Shown: positions 1-7,806 of the stretch, piece by piece | How the letters are laid out: each line of letters begins with the position of its first letter | Numbering within the stretch: position 1 is the first letter of the stretch | Virus record (IMG/VR): IMGVR_UViG_3300027736_000024 | Coordinates: 62,001 to 126,000 of that record | DNA: 64,000 nt | Source of the DNA: a virus | Strand: one strand, 5' to 3' | Translations under genes and position numbers: made by a program | Notes under the pieces: model-generated | Database searches by the model: none | Seen by the model: only the letters and a program-made list of their open reading frames with translations | Told to the model about the DNA's origin: nothing

Positions 1-1
1 A

Positions 2-409
2 GACGTAAAGACACCAAGTAGAGGAACATCTGAAAGTGCTGGTATAGATTTTTATGTGCCTAATGATTTTGAAGATGTAGTATTACAACCAGGAGAATCA
101 GTATTAATTCCATCAGGAATTAAAGCTCAAGTTCCAAGAGGAAATGCATTAATTGCATTTAATAAATCTGGAGTTGCTACTAAACAAGGTCTTATGGTTG
201 GAGCTTGTGTAGTTGATGAAGACTATGAAGGAATTATACATCTTCATATGACAAATACATCAAATAAAGAACAGCTTATAAAATCAGGACAGAAACTAGT
301 ACAATTTATTTTACTACCTGTAAACTATTCTGAAGTACAAGAAGTACATGAATTACAATCTAGAAATACAGAAAGAGGATCCGGAGGATTTGGATCAACA
401 GGACTTTAA
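2..409 (+). CDS. dut: dUTPase, 5' end cut by window edge
   Basis: Hydrolyses dUTP to dUMP and pyrophosphate, keeping uracil out of phage DNA and feeding the thymidylate or dCMP branch. The reading frame is open from base 2, so the GTG at 56 is internal and the true start lies outside the window. All five trimeric-dUTPase motifs are visible: SAGIDF, NKSGVA, a GACVVDEDYEG block, GQKLVQF and the C-terminal RGSGGFGSTG loop that closes over the substrate. The dCMP deaminase and TS-family genes follow within 1 kb, a usual phage nucleotide-metabolism grouping. Family assignment is firm. Confidence 0.95.
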   Translation, partial: DVKTPSRGTSESAGIDFYVPNDFEDVVLQPGESVLIPSGIKAQVPRGNALIAFNKSGVATKQGLMVGACVVDEDYEGIIHLHMTNTSNKEQLIKSGQKLVQFILLPVNYSEVQEVHELQSRNTERGSGGFGSTGL

Positions 410-423
410 AATTATAAATCATC

Positions 424-636
424 ATGCTTGAATTCAAACATCCAATACCAGTAATAGTAGAAGGAGGAAAAGAGGGGTATGCTATTTATGTTGTTAATGG
501 TGGAACATTTGAAAATGATATATGGTGTATTGTATTATGTGAAGGTGGTACAGTTAGACATTATAGAAGTGATCAAATTAAAATGCATCATAATTCAACT
601 TTAGATTTATCAAAAGATGAAAAAAATAATAAATAA
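424..636 (+). CDS. Small protein of unknown function
   Basis: Not recognised. 70 residues, mostly predicted beta strand, rich in Gly and hydrophobic residues, ending in a charged KDEKNNK tail. It starts 14 bases after dut and its end overlaps the next gene by 20 bases. It contains a MHHNS stretch resembling the YHHNS stretch of the next protein, so the two may be distant relatives or partners. Confidence 0.7.
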   Translation: MLEFKHPIPVIVEGGKEGYAIYVVNGGTFENDIWCIVLCEGGTVRHYRSDQIKMHHNSTLDLSKDEKNNK

Positions 637-847
637 ATTTGGTCTAGAATTAGAAATTGGAGACAAATTATTAATAATAACAGATAGGATAGACGATAAA
701 ATGTTAGCAAATGTTAGCCTAAATGAAATAATAACAATAACTGGATTCTCTGATAATGAAAAAATAATGTATCATCATAATTCTTTAGCATTACCTGTAG
801 ATTGTAATATTTACAAAAAATTAGAGGGTGATAAAAATAATGAATAA
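617..847 (+). CDS. Small protein of unknown function
   Basis: Not recognised. 76 residues with a hydrophobic beta-rich middle and a YHHNS motif shared with the upstream protein. It overlaps the gene before it (20 bases) and the gene after it (8 bases), so it sits inside the nucleotide-metabolism operon and is probably cotranslated with it. Confidence 0.7.
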   Translation: MKKIINKFGLELEIGDKLLIITDRIDDKMLANVSLNEIITITGFSDNEKIMYHHNSLALPVDCNIYKKLEGDKNNE

Positions 848-1241
848 ATTAGATAAAGTATTTATTAATATAGCAAAGGAAACATCTACTCTGTCACACT
901 GCGTTCGATCTAAGGTCGGCGCAGTTTTAGTTAAAAGTGGAAATATAATTTCTTTTGGCTATAATGGAACTCCTGCAGGAATGAATAATGAGTGTGAAGA
1001 AAATGATGTTACTCTATCTCATGTTATACATGCTGAAGTAAATGCTATTCTTAAAGCGGCAAAAACAGGAAACTCTGTAGATGGATCTACTTTGTATCTA
1101 ACTCTTTCACCATGTTTAGACTGCTCTAAACTTATTTTGCAATCAGGAATTAAAAAAGTTGTATATTTAACTAACTATCGTAATCTTGAAGGCGTAGATT
1201 TTCTTAAACAATTTATAGAAGTAGAACAATATGGAGAATAA
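840..1241 (+). CDS. Deoxycytidylate (dCMP) deaminase
   Basis: Converts dCMP to dUMP with a catalytic zinc. The signature is HAEVNA (His ligand and proton-shuttle Glu) followed by PCLDC with two Cys ligands; the N-terminal CVRSKVGAVLV and GYNGTPAG segments are typical of the family. About 133 residues, shorter than T4 Cd (193) but close to bacterial ComEB-type enzymes. I chose the ATG at 840, which overlaps the upstream stop; a GTG at 828 in the same frame is possible. Its end overlaps the TS-family gene by 11 bases, so the two are probably translationally coupled and may compete for, or hand on, dCMP/dUMP. Confidence 0.93.
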   Translation: MNKLDKVFINIAKETSTLSHCVRSKVGAVLVKSGNIISFGYNGTPAGMNNECEENDVTLSHVIHAEVNAILKAAKTGNSVDGSTLYLTLSPCLDCSKLILQSGIKKVVYLTNYRNLEGVDFLKQFIEVEQYGE

Positions 1242-1875
1242 AATATATAAAACACCGACTATAGCATTTGAATATCTTTATCATTATATATTAGGTAAAG
1301 GTGAAGACTTTGCTGGTACTAAAGCTATATTCAATTCAGTATTTAGTATACAAGATCCAACACAAAAAGTAATTGAAACTCCTAAACGTAAGTTTAATAA
1401 AGACTATGCTGACTATGAATGGGATTGGTATGTAAAAGGTGATAGAGACGCAAGTGAAATAGCAGAGAGAGCAAAGATCTGGAAACAAATGATGGTTCCA
1501 TTTACTACAGAAGTAAATTCCAATTACGGATACTTTTGGAATTATAATGATCAGCTTAAAAGAGTTATTGATGAACTAAAAAGAAATAAAGAAACACGTC
1601 GTGCAATTGTTGTACATTACATATTACATGAATTAGATAGATATCAATACGATACTCCATGTAATGATGTACTTAATTTTTATATTAAAGATAATAAATT
1701 ACAATTAACAGTATTTGCAAGATCTATAGACTTAGTTTACGGATTTTGTAATGATCAATATACCTTTGCAAAGCTAATGGAATTAGTATCAGAAAAAACT
1801 GGTTATCCCGTTGGTGAAATGCACTGGATGATAACTAATCTTCATATATATCCAAGACATTACGATTTATTATGA
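1231..1875 (+). CDS. Thymidylate-synthase-family enzyme, probable dCMP hydroxymethylase
   Basis: TS fold: catalytic Cys144 in DTPCND, phosphate-binding Arg164-Ser165 in ARSID, and a late HIYPRH segment carrying the conserved His and Tyr. Aligning the RSxD block without gaps to E. coli TS puts Asp175 where TS has Asn177, the residue that selects dUMP. In T4 gp42 the same position is Asp and the enzyme acts on dCMP, so this protein may make 5-hydroxymethyl-dCMP. It ends at residue 214, just after HIYPRHYDLL, about 50 residues short of TS, and no continuation is seen in the next frames. Plain TS remains possible. It overlaps both neighbours by a few bases. Confidence 0.8.
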   Translation: MENKIYKTPTIAFEYLYHYILGKGEDFAGTKAIFNSVFSIQDPTQKVIETPKRKFNKDYADYEWDWYVKGDRDASEIAERAKIWKQMMVPFTTEVNSNYGYFWNYNDQLKRVIDELKRNKETRRAIVVHYILHELDRYQYDTPCNDVLNFYIKDNKLQLTVFARSIDLVYGFCNDQYTFAKLMELVSEKTGYPVGEMHWMITNLHIYPRHYDLL

Positions 1876-2339
1876 TTATACCAACAAGATTATCAAGAGA
1901 AACTTTAGAGGCTAAACTATCTACTTTACCTAATAAAACATATAATAAATTTATGTGGTGGAGAAGATATCAATCTAGGCAAACTATGCCTGATAAATCT
2001 ACATTCTATGATAAGATTGTAAATGGCGATTTTGAAACCTCTGACTATTATTATCAAGCAGAATATGAAAATTATCTTTTAGAAGATACTATAAAAGATA
2101 TGAAGCACTACGAAGATAAAGTTACTCATATAGGTTTATTTAGAGCCAGACATAAAAGACTTATGGAAGATTACCAAAAAGAAGAGGCTGAAATTTTACG
2201 TAAATTAAAATTAGAATTTAAAAAAGTATTCAAAATATCTAAAGAGGATTTAGAAAAGATTATGGAAACTTTTGATGGAACAACTTTAGATCTATATATT
2301 TATGTTAAAGACTTAGTAAAAAATAATATACCCTCCTAA
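1872..2339 (+). CDS. Helical protein of unknown function
   Basis: Not recognised. 155 residues, highly charged and helical from about residue 60, with a WWRRYQSRQ basic-aromatic stretch near residue 30 and probable coiled coil at 90-130. It begins in a 4-base ATGA overlap with the TS-family gene, so it belongs to the same transcript. Confidence 0.75.
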   Translation: MIIPTRLSRETLEAKLSTLPNKTYNKFMWWRRYQSRQTMPDKSTFYDKIVNGDFETSDYYYQAEYENYLLEDTIKDMKHYEDKVTHIGLFRARHKRLMEDYQKEEAEILRKLKLEFKKVFKISKEDLEKIMETFDGTTLDLYIYVKDLVKNNIPS

Positions 2340-2358
2340 TTTAAAATAAATAAAGTTT

Positions 2359-2931
2359 ATGAATGTACAATTTCAAGATTCTTTTTTTAAATCACTGAAG
2401 CGTTTATCTTGGCACGAAAGTAAGCCGTATAAATTTTATAAGCTTTTTTCTAATGATATTCCATTATTTTTAAAAAATATTTGGGCTTTTCGCCGTGAAC
2501 TTTGGTCACATAGATGGTGGGATTATCATTTTACTTTAGAAGTATTTCAGAGATCATTAAAAATTCAAGAACAAGGAATTAGAACTAAGGGCATGGAAAT
2601 AGATTCCAGTAGACAAAAAAAAGAATATAAAATTAGAAAAGCAATTCAACTTCTACAAAATAAATTAGATTCTAATTATATAGATAGAACAGAAGAAAAG
2701 TATGGTAAATTAAGTGATAAAGAGTGGAAATTTGAAAAAACAGAAAATGACAATTATATTTTAGTAGACGAAGATTCAGAGGAAGAAAAGGCTCATAATA
2801 GAATGATCTTTGATAAAGCACATAGATTAGAAGAAAAAGAATGGAAAGAATTATGGGAAATCATAGAAGGAAAAAAATATAAAGAATATAAGGATTGGGA
2901 TGGATCTGATCTTAGAACCTGGTGGGATTAA
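2359..2931 (+). CDS. Conserved-looking phage protein, unknown function
   Basis: 190 residues, rich in Trp and charged residues. An aromatic segment (HRWWDYHFT) at about residues 51-60 precedes a basic stretch and a long acidic, helical C-terminal half. The pattern resembles short tryptophan-rich proteins I associate with T4-like marine phages, but I cannot name a function. No signal peptide or membrane segment is visible. Confidence 0.75.
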   Translation: MNVQFQDSFFKSLKRLSWHESKPYKFYKLFSNDIPLFLKNIWAFRRELWSHRWWDYHFTLEVFQRSLKIQEQGIRTKGMEIDSSRQKKEYKIRKAIQLLQNKLDSNYIDRTEEKYGKLSDKEWKFEKTENDNYILVDEDSEEEKAHNRMIFDKAHRLEEKEWKELWEIIEGKKYKEYKDWDGSDLRTWWD

Positions 2932-2951
2932 TAATTAAAAAATTTAATAAT

Positions 2952-3137
2952 ATGATAGGCGTTATCGTTTTAATTTTAGCAATTTCAGGATCCTTAGCTT
3001 GGTTATGGGCTGGAGGTATAGAATACATGCGTAAAAATCATCCAGATTATAAAGGAAAAGATTTTTTAGATTTTGATCAAGATGAGATAAATAAAAAAGC
3101 AGGTAGAGACTCTTGGGATGATCATTTGGAAGATTAA
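2952..3137 (+). CDS. Small single-pass membrane protein
   Basis: 61 residues: an N-terminal hydrophobic segment (residues 2-20, ending LAWLWAGG) and then a charged, probably cytoplasmic tail. The ATG at 2952 is preferred over an in-frame GTG at 2922, which would overlap the upstream gene and add a hydrophilic stretch before the membrane segment. Function unknown. Confidence 0.65.
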   Translation: MIGVIVLILAISGSLAWLWAGGIEYMRKNHPDYKGKDFLDFDQDEINKKAGRDSWDDHLED

Positions 3138-3149
3138 ATAAAAAAAGTT

Positions 3150-3347
3150 ATGAGTTGGTCAAGTTATGAACAAAGAAGAGACTTCTTATTAAAAACAATG
3201 AAAAAACAAACTGATCATTGGTTAAAGGAAGATCAATACGAAGAATGGCAGAAAAAAAATAAACCAAAAAAAACGTATACTTTTATTCCAAAAAGAACAA
3301 TACGAACCCAGGATATTTATAATAAAAAATGTTTAGATTATTATTAA
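3150..3347 (+). CDS. Small basic protein, unknown function
   Basis: Not recognised. 65 residues, rich in Lys, Gln and Tyr, without cysteine pairs or membrane segments. It starts in the usual AAAAAAGTT-ATG context and its last 19 bases overlap the secreted nuclease gene. Confidence 0.65.
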   Translation: MSWSSYEQRRDFLLKTMKKQTDHWLKEDQYEEWQKKNKPKKTYTFIPKRTIRTQDIYNKKCLDYY

Positions 3348-3973
3348 TAATATCAATAGTTCCTTTTCTTAATGTACCATTAAAGGCACAAGATACAGTG
3401 AGATTGGTCCATAAAGAGTACATTACAGTATTTTCAAAATCTTTAAAATATCCGGTATTAGTTGAATGGTGGGAAACAAAAGCTAAAGTAACTTGTGTAA
3501 ATCCAATTCCTAGAAAAGACCAATTTGCGCCTGATCCTCTTTTAGCAAAAGAAACAGATCTAATGGCTGATTATAAAGGATCAGGAACTGATCGCGGCCA
3601 TATGGCCCCAGCAGCTGATAATCAATGTTCTGGAGATCAAGCTATGAAAGAGTCTTTTTATTTTTCAAATATGACTCCACAATATCATAGTCTTAATGCT
3701 GGAGATTGGAAAACATTAGAAACACTAACTAGAGATTTAGGAGCAAAAGAAGATTCAGTTAAAGTGTGGGCGGGATCTATTGGGTCTTCAAAAAAAATAG
3801 GATCAATACATGTTCCTACAAAATGTTGGAAAATTTTATATATAAAGAAAACAAAGGAATGGATGGCATATATATTCAATAATGATACATCTAAACCTGA
3901 TGGAATAAATAATAATAAAGTAACAGTAGAAGAAGTAGAAAAATTAACTGGTTTTAAATTTAAAATAAATTAA
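3329..3973 (+). CDS. Secreted DNA/RNA non-specific endonuclease (DRGH type)
   Basis: A nuclease of the Serratia NucA / mitochondrial EndoG (beta-beta-alpha metal) family, which cuts DNA and RNA with Mg2+. The DRGHMAPAAD motif holds the general-base His, and SNMTPQYHSLN carries the metal-binding Asn. The first 20 residues (MFRLLLIISIVPFLNVPLKA) form a signal peptide with an AxA-like cut site, so the enzyme acts in the periplasm or outside the cell. It could degrade host or competitor DNA, or thin DNA released at lysis; the thioredoxin and endolysin genes directly after it favour a late role. Family call is firm, biological role is inference. Confidence 0.92.
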   Translation: MFRLLLIISIVPFLNVPLKAQDTVRLVHKEYITVFSKSLKYPVLVEWWETKAKVTCVNPIPRKDQFAPDPLLAKETDLMADYKGSGTDRGHMAPAADNQCSGDQAMKESFYFSNMTPQYHSLNAGDWKTLETLTRDLGAKEDSVKVWAGSIGSSKKIGSIHVPTKCWKILYIKKTKEWMAYIFNNDTSKPDGINNNKVTVEEVEKLTGFKFKIN

Positions 3974-3974
3974 T

Positions 3975-4232
3975 ATGAATGTTATGTATTTTAGCGCTGA
4001 TTGGTGCGCTCCGTGTAAAGTATTTAAACCAATTGTTCAGCAGGTATCTCAAGAATTAGGAATCGGAGTACAATATATTAATGTAGATTACGATGCTTCT
4101 TATGGTGAAAAATATTCTATAACATCAATACCTACAATTATAGTATTAGATAATTTTGGAACCGTTGTATATAGAAATTCCGGAGTTGTGTCAAAAGATC
4201 AATTAATTAAGGAATTAACTAAATTTAAGTAG
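3975..4232 (+). CDS. Thioredoxin-like protein
   Basis: 85-residue thioredoxin fold with a WCAPCK redox site at residues 10-15 and a cis-Pro in the SIPTI segment. It is shorter than E. coli TrxA (109) because the first strand and helix are trimmed, as in many phage thioredoxins. It begins two bases after the nuclease stop. Possible roles are electron donation to a ribonucleotide reductase (none in this window) or disulfide reduction of phage proteins. There is no signal peptide, so it is cytoplasmic. Confidence 0.93.
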   Translation: MNVMYFSADWCAPCKVFKPIVQQVSQELGIGVQYINVDYDASYGEKYSITSIPTIIVLDNFGTVVYRNSGVVSKDQLIKELTKFK

Positions 4233-4271
4233 ACTTCGTAGATATTTATTTCTGAATCAATAGAAGTAAAT

Positions 4272-4871
4272 ATGGACATTAGTAAACTTAAAGGGCATAT
4301 TCCTGAGACAGTTATAGCTCAAATACCTGATACTGCGGCAAAATTTGAACTTAATACACCATTAAGATTAGCTCATTTTCTTGCTCAATGTGGTCATGAG
4401 TCTGGTGGATTCAAATTAGTTAAAGAAAACTTAAACTATGGAGCAAAAGGTCTCCGTGGTATATTTGGAAAATACTTCCCAACAGATGCAAAAGCTTTAC
4501 AATATGAAAGAAAGCCTGAAAAAATTGCAAATTTGGTTTATGGAAATAGGATGGGCAATGGACCAGAATCATCAGGAGATGGTTTTAAATATTGTGGCCG
4601 CGGCTTTATTCAATTAACAGGTAAAGATAATTATACCTCTTTCGGTAAGGCTATCAATGAAGATATTGTAGCTAATCCTCAATTAGTTGCAGACAAATAT
4701 CCTTTATTATCTGCTGCATGGTTTTTTCATAAAAATGGTTTACATAAAATTGCAGATAAAGGTGCTACTGATCAAGTAGTTACAGAAGTAACCAAAAGAG
4801 TTAACGGAGGTACAATAGGACTCCCAGATCGCATAAAACACTTTAAAGAATATTACGAATTGCTAAAGTAA
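4272..4871 (+). CDS. Endolysin, GH19 chitinase/lysozyme family
   Basis: Cleaves the glycan strands of peptidoglycan at lysis. It has the GH19 core: FLAQCGHESGGF with the catalytic Glu, YGNRMGNG, and GRGFIQLTGKDNY. At 199 residues it is essentially one catalytic domain with no signal peptide or wall-binding module, so it needs a holin. A holin-like gene follows 47 bases downstream. A GATATTTAT motif lies 31 bases before the ATG and may be part of a phage promoter. Confidence 0.95.
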   Translation: MDISKLKGHIPETVIAQIPDTAAKFELNTPLRLAHFLAQCGHESGGFKLVKENLNYGAKGLRGIFGKYFPTDAKALQYERKPEKIANLVYGNRMGNGPESSGDGFKYCGRGFIQLTGKDNYTSFGKAINEDIVANPQLVADKYPLLSAAWFFHKNGLHKIADKGATDQVVTEVTKRVNGGTIGLPDRIKHFKEYYELLK

Positions 4872-4918
4872 TAGGTTTCATAAAGGTTGTATATTTTTTA
4901 AAATTAAAAATAGACCTT

Positions 4919-5161
4919 ATGAAAAAGTTTTTTTCTGACTTATTTAATGATAATAATTCTATCAATGAAAAAGCCGTTATTGGTTTTTTAGCATTTTGCA
5001 TGATGTGTATATTTGCAATTGCCGATATAGTAACAGGTACTATGGATAAACCATTATTAGTAAATGAGTTTATTTATGATTCATTTAAAATATTAACAAT
5101 TGCGTGCTTTGGTATAGCTTCTGTAGATAAGTTTATTAACAAAAAGAAAGATAATAATTAA
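4919..5161 (+). CDS. Holin-like two-span membrane protein
   Basis: 80 residues with two hydrophobic segments (about 18-38 and 54-68) and a Lys-rich C-terminus, the size and topology of small holins. It lies directly after the GH19 endolysin gene, so releasing that enzyme through the inner membrane is the likely job. I do not recognise a named holin family; an antiholin or another membrane accessory cannot be excluded. Confidence 0.65.
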   Translation: MKKFFSDLFNDNNSINEKAVIGFLAFCMMCIFAIADIVTGTMDKPLLVNEFIYDSFKILTIACFGIASVDKFINKKKDNN

Positions 5162-5172
5162 AAACCAATATT

Positions 5173-5421
5173 ATGGAAAAGATCCCAACAAAAAAAGCAG
5201 AATCTCTAATTAGTGCCTTAAAAGGAAAAAAACCAGTTGTTATCATTGCTTGTGTAGTAATCTTTATTGTAGGTATATTTGCAGTTAAAAAAGGCTACAT
5301 TGCAGAAGACATGTTAAATGTTGATACTATTGTATCATTTGTTAATGGAGCTCTTGGAAGTGACTCAACTAAAGCTGCTGTTGATACTGCTGCTCATGTA
5401 ATTGATAGCTTACCTAAATAA
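5173..5421 (+). CDS. Small single-pass membrane protein in the lysis cassette
   Basis: 82 residues: a basic N-terminus (KKAESLISALKGKK), one strong membrane span (VVIIACVVIFIVGIFAV, about 22-38) and an amphipathic, Ala-rich C-terminal part. It begins 12 bases after the holin-like gene. An antiholin or second holin component is possible; the family is not recognised. Confidence 0.65.
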   Translation: MEKIPTKKAESLISALKGKKPVVIIACVVIFIVGIFAVKKGYIAEDMLNVDTIVSFVNGALGSDSTKAAVDTAAHVIDSLPK

Positions 5422-5427
5422 TTAAGT

Positions 5428-5787
5428 ATGAAAAAATTAATTATTTTATTGTGCTTATGTTTAAGTATTTTTGTGGTTGATGCTCAAACATCAAAATTAA
5501 AACCTAAATTAATTGAAGGATCTATTATGGGATTCAGTAATGGTAAAGGTAAGGTCGGAATTGGAGGAGTATCATCTTCATTTTTAAAAGTAAATATTTC
5601 TAAAAAATTATCAATAGGAACTGCATTAGCTCCTATTCTTTGGTTTGACACTGAAAAACATAATCACAGTTATGGTACAGCAGGTTTTGCTATAAGAGCA
5701 GATTATAAAAAAATTAGCCTAGGTTGTAATTTATTAACAATTGCCGGTGTTGATACAAAATTTGTAGGCATCGGTGTAAAATTATAA
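5428..5787 (+). CDS. Exported small beta-rich protein
   Basis: 119 residues with a clear signal peptide (basic start, LIILLCLCLSIFVV, cut after VDA) followed by Gly-rich alternating strands, as in a small outer-membrane or periplasmic beta-sheet protein. Its place in the lysis cassette suggests outer-membrane disruption, for example a spanin-like role, but no family is recognised. Confidence 0.65.
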   Translation: MKKLIILLCLCLSIFVVDAQTSKLKPKLIEGSIMGFSNGKGKVGIGGVSSSFLKVNISKKLSIGTALAPILWFDTEKHNHSYGTAGFAIRADYKKISLGCNLLTIAGVDTKFVGIGVKL

Positions 5788-5794
5788 TACCCCT

Positions 5795-6199
5795 ATGTCA
5801 CAGATTTCGCAACAAGAAAAAACAGCTGAATTAGAAAAATCAATAGCCATTGATAAAGGTAAATCGGATCTAATAGAAAAATTAGTATTTATTTTATTCC
5901 CTATATGTGTATCAGCAATCGGATGGTTACTTACTCAAGTAAATAGTTTGAGTGATAATATTACAGTCCTTAACAATAAAGTTAATATTGTAGTAAATGC
6001 TGAAAATAAAGCAATACCGCCTCAAGGTACTACTATAGAACTTGAACAATTAAGAGCTAGTGCTATGCAAGCTAGAGCTGATATGAAAATGGATATAAAT
6101 GAAAAAATAACTGCTATTCAAATAGGAGCAATGCAAGAAAGAGCCGATATTAAAGCTCGTTTAAGTGTAGTTGAATCTAGATTAAATAATCACAAGTAA
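5795..6199 (+). CDS. Membrane-anchored coiled-coil protein
   Basis: 134 residues: a short soluble N-terminus, one membrane span at about 28-48 (LVFILFPICVSAIGWLL), then a long heptad-rich helix. This is the layout of an inner-membrane spanin (i-spanin) or of a scaffold for a membrane complex. It is the fourth membrane or export protein in a row after the endolysin. Confidence 0.65.
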   Translation: MSQISQQEKTAELEKSIAIDKGKSDLIEKLVFILFPICVSAIGWLLTQVNSLSDNITVLNNKVNIVVNAENKAIPPQGTTIELEQLRASAMQARADMKMDINEKITAIQIGAMQERADIKARLSVVESRLNNHK

Positions 6200-6207
6200 T
6201 AAAATTA

Positions 6208-6894
6208 ATGAACCAACAATTAAGTATAATTATTCCATGTAAAAATGAAGGCAAAGGAATAATTGAAGTACTTAAGTTAATTTTATCTCAAATTGATTGT
6301 AGAATAATAGTAGTGGACTCCTCAACTGAGGAGTCTTCTATTTTATTATTAACAGAATATCAATCAATACATAAAAATATAGAAATAATTAAAGGCGGTT
6401 TACCTGCTATTGCTCGAAATAATGGAGCTAAATTAGTAACAACTCCATATATTCTATTTTTAGATGCGGATATATATCCATATGAGAATGCAATTAAAAA
6501 TTGTATTAGAACTGCTGTTAAAGGTAAGTATGATTTAGTTACTTGTAAATTTACCACTGATAAAAAATATAACTGGGTTTATAGAATTTTTGATATATTT
6601 CAATGGTATAGTTCAAAAACAAAACCTTTTGCTTTAGGTGGCTTTATGCTATTTAAAACAGAAACATTTAATAAATTAAAAGGATTTAATGAAGAAGATA
6701 AAATTGCCGAGGATTACCATCTCAGTTCCAAAATTAAACCTAATCGTTTTAAAATCACAAACGATTTCGTTTATACTTCAAGTAGAAGATTTGATAAAAA
6801 AGGTATATGGTATATGATTAAATTAGCATGGAAATCCTGGCTAAATAGAAATAATGATGAATTTTTTAAAAAAGATTTTAATTACTGGAAATGA
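6208..6894 (+). CDS. Family 2 glycosyltransferase
   Basis: GT-A fold. Residues 4-11 (LSIIIPCKNEG) form the nucleotide-binding start, and the LFLDADIY segment near residue 90 holds the DxD metal-binding motif. A C-terminal aromatic/basic helix (WYMIKLAWKSWLNRN) may touch the membrane. At 228 residues it is small and catalytic only. It overlaps the LpxH-like gene by 4 bases, suggesting that the two act on the same lipid-linked or surface sugar. The acceptor is unknown. Confidence 0.9.
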   Translation: MNQQLSIIIPCKNEGKGIIEVLKLILSQIDCRIIVVDSSTEESSILLLTEYQSIHKNIEIIKGGLPAIARNNGAKLVTTPYILFLDADIYPYENAIKNCIRTAVKGKYDLVTCKFTTDKKYNWVYRIFDIFQWYSSKTKPFALGGFMLFKTETFNKLKGFNEEDKIAEDYHLSSKIKPNRFKITNDFVYTSSRRFDKKGIWYMIKLAWKSWLNRNNDEFFKKDFNYWK

Positions 6895-7637
6895 AAAATT
6901 ACAAAGCAATAATAGTTTCTGATTTGCATTTAGGTACTAAGGATTCTAAAGCTGAAGAATTTTTAGAATTTTTAGAAAATCATCCAACAGATCTACTAAT
7001 TTTAAATGGTGATATAATTGATGGTTGGGCTTTAAATAGAGGAAGTAAGTGGAAAAAACAACATACTAAAGTATTAGGTAAAATTTTAAAACTATCTAAT
7101 AAAATACAAGTAATTTGGATAAGAGGTAATCATGACGAATTTATTCAAGAATTTATAGGATCTCATTTTGGAGGTATAGAATTTAGAGAAGACTATAAAA
7201 TTGAATATGCTGAGCATATAGAATATGATAATTGGGAAAAAAAATGTTTTTATGTTTTCCATGGCGATGTTATTGATGTGTTTATAACAAAGTATACTTG
7301 GTTAGCTAAAATTGGTGCTGTTGGATATGATGTAGCATTAACTTTAAATCGTTGGTATAACAAATATCGTAAATGGCGTAAACTTCCATATCAATCAATA
7401 TCTAAAAAAATAAAAAATAGCGTTAAAACAGCAACTAGTTACATTAACGATTTTGAAGTAACAGCATTAAAAATGGCAGAAAAGAAAGGCTGTGACGGAG
7501 TTATTTGTGGCCATATACACCAACCAGAAGACAGAACTATAAATGGTAAAAGATATTTAAATTCTGGGGATTGGGTAGAAAATATGAGTGCTATATTAAT
7601 AGATACTTATGGGCGGGTATATTTATATAAAAATTAG
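6891..7637 (+). CDS. Calcineurin-like phosphoesterase, LpxH (UDP-2,3-diacylglucosamine hydrolase)-like
   Basis: A metallophosphoesterase with the full two-metal set: SDLHLG, NGDIIDGW, RGNHD, VFHGDVID and CGHIH. The spacing and length (248 residues) fit the LpxH-like branch, whose bacterial members cleave UDP-diacylglucosamine to lipid X in lipid A synthesis, better than generic phosphatases. Translational coupling to a GT2 gene suggests envelope-lipid or lipid-sugar remodelling. The exact substrate is not shown by the sequence; other pyrophosphates remain possible. Confidence 0.85.
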   Translation: MKNYKAIIVSDLHLGTKDSKAEEFLEFLENHPTDLLILNGDIIDGWALNRGSKWKKQHTKVLGKILKLSNKIQVIWIRGNHDEFIQEFIGSHFGGIEFREDYKIEYAEHIEYDNWEKKCFYVFHGDVIDVFITKYTWLAKIGAVGYDVALTLNRWYNKYRKWRKLPYQSISKKIKNSVKTATSYINDFEVTALKMAEKKGCDGVICGHIHQPEDRTINGKRYLNSGDWVENMSAILIDTYGRVYLYKN

Positions 7638-7640
7638 TTT

Positions 7641-7760
7641 ATGATTAAAGTACTAGACACTTTATTTAATTTTAATAGTGGTAAAAAAGTCAACTTCGAA
7701 CAAGGATTCTTTCTTGGAATAATAACATTCACACTCTTATTATTTCTTTTTATGGTATAA
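7641..7760 (+). CDS. 39-residue membrane peptide
   Basis: Starts three bases after the LpxH-like stop and encodes a short soluble part and one C-terminal membrane span (LGIITFTLLLFLFMV). The position right after a stop and the uninterrupted frame make it plausible as a real small protein. Function unknown. Confidence 0.5.
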   Translation: MIKVLDTLFNFNSGKKVNFEQGFFLGIITFTLLLFLFMV

Positions 7761-7762
7761 AA

Positions 7763-7770
7763 TAATTTTG
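7763..7770 (+). promoter_or_regulatory. Bacteroidota-type -7 box before the tmRNA
   Basis: TAATTTTG matches the TAnnTTTG -7 element of Bacteroidota primary-sigma promoters exactly and lies 37 bases upstream of the tmRNA 5' end. The -33 region is T-rich (around 7742) but has no perfect TTTG. This suggests that the host RNA polymerase makes the tmRNA. Confidence 0.5.
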
Positions 7771-7792
7771 TATATTTATACTATATAAAAAA

Positions 7793-7802
7793 GTTCTTTA
7801 AC
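7793..7802 (+). promoter_or_regulatory. boxA-like antitermination sequence
   Basis: GTTCTTTAAC resembles the boxA element (E. coli TGCTCTTTAACA) that NusB/S10 bind on stable-RNA transcripts. It lies just before the tmRNA. A related GTTCTTTGAC is at 8974-8983 after the second tRNA-like gene, and an exact inverted copy, GTTAAAGAAC, is at 9271-9280. Confidence 0.4.
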
Positions 7803-7806
7803 TTAT

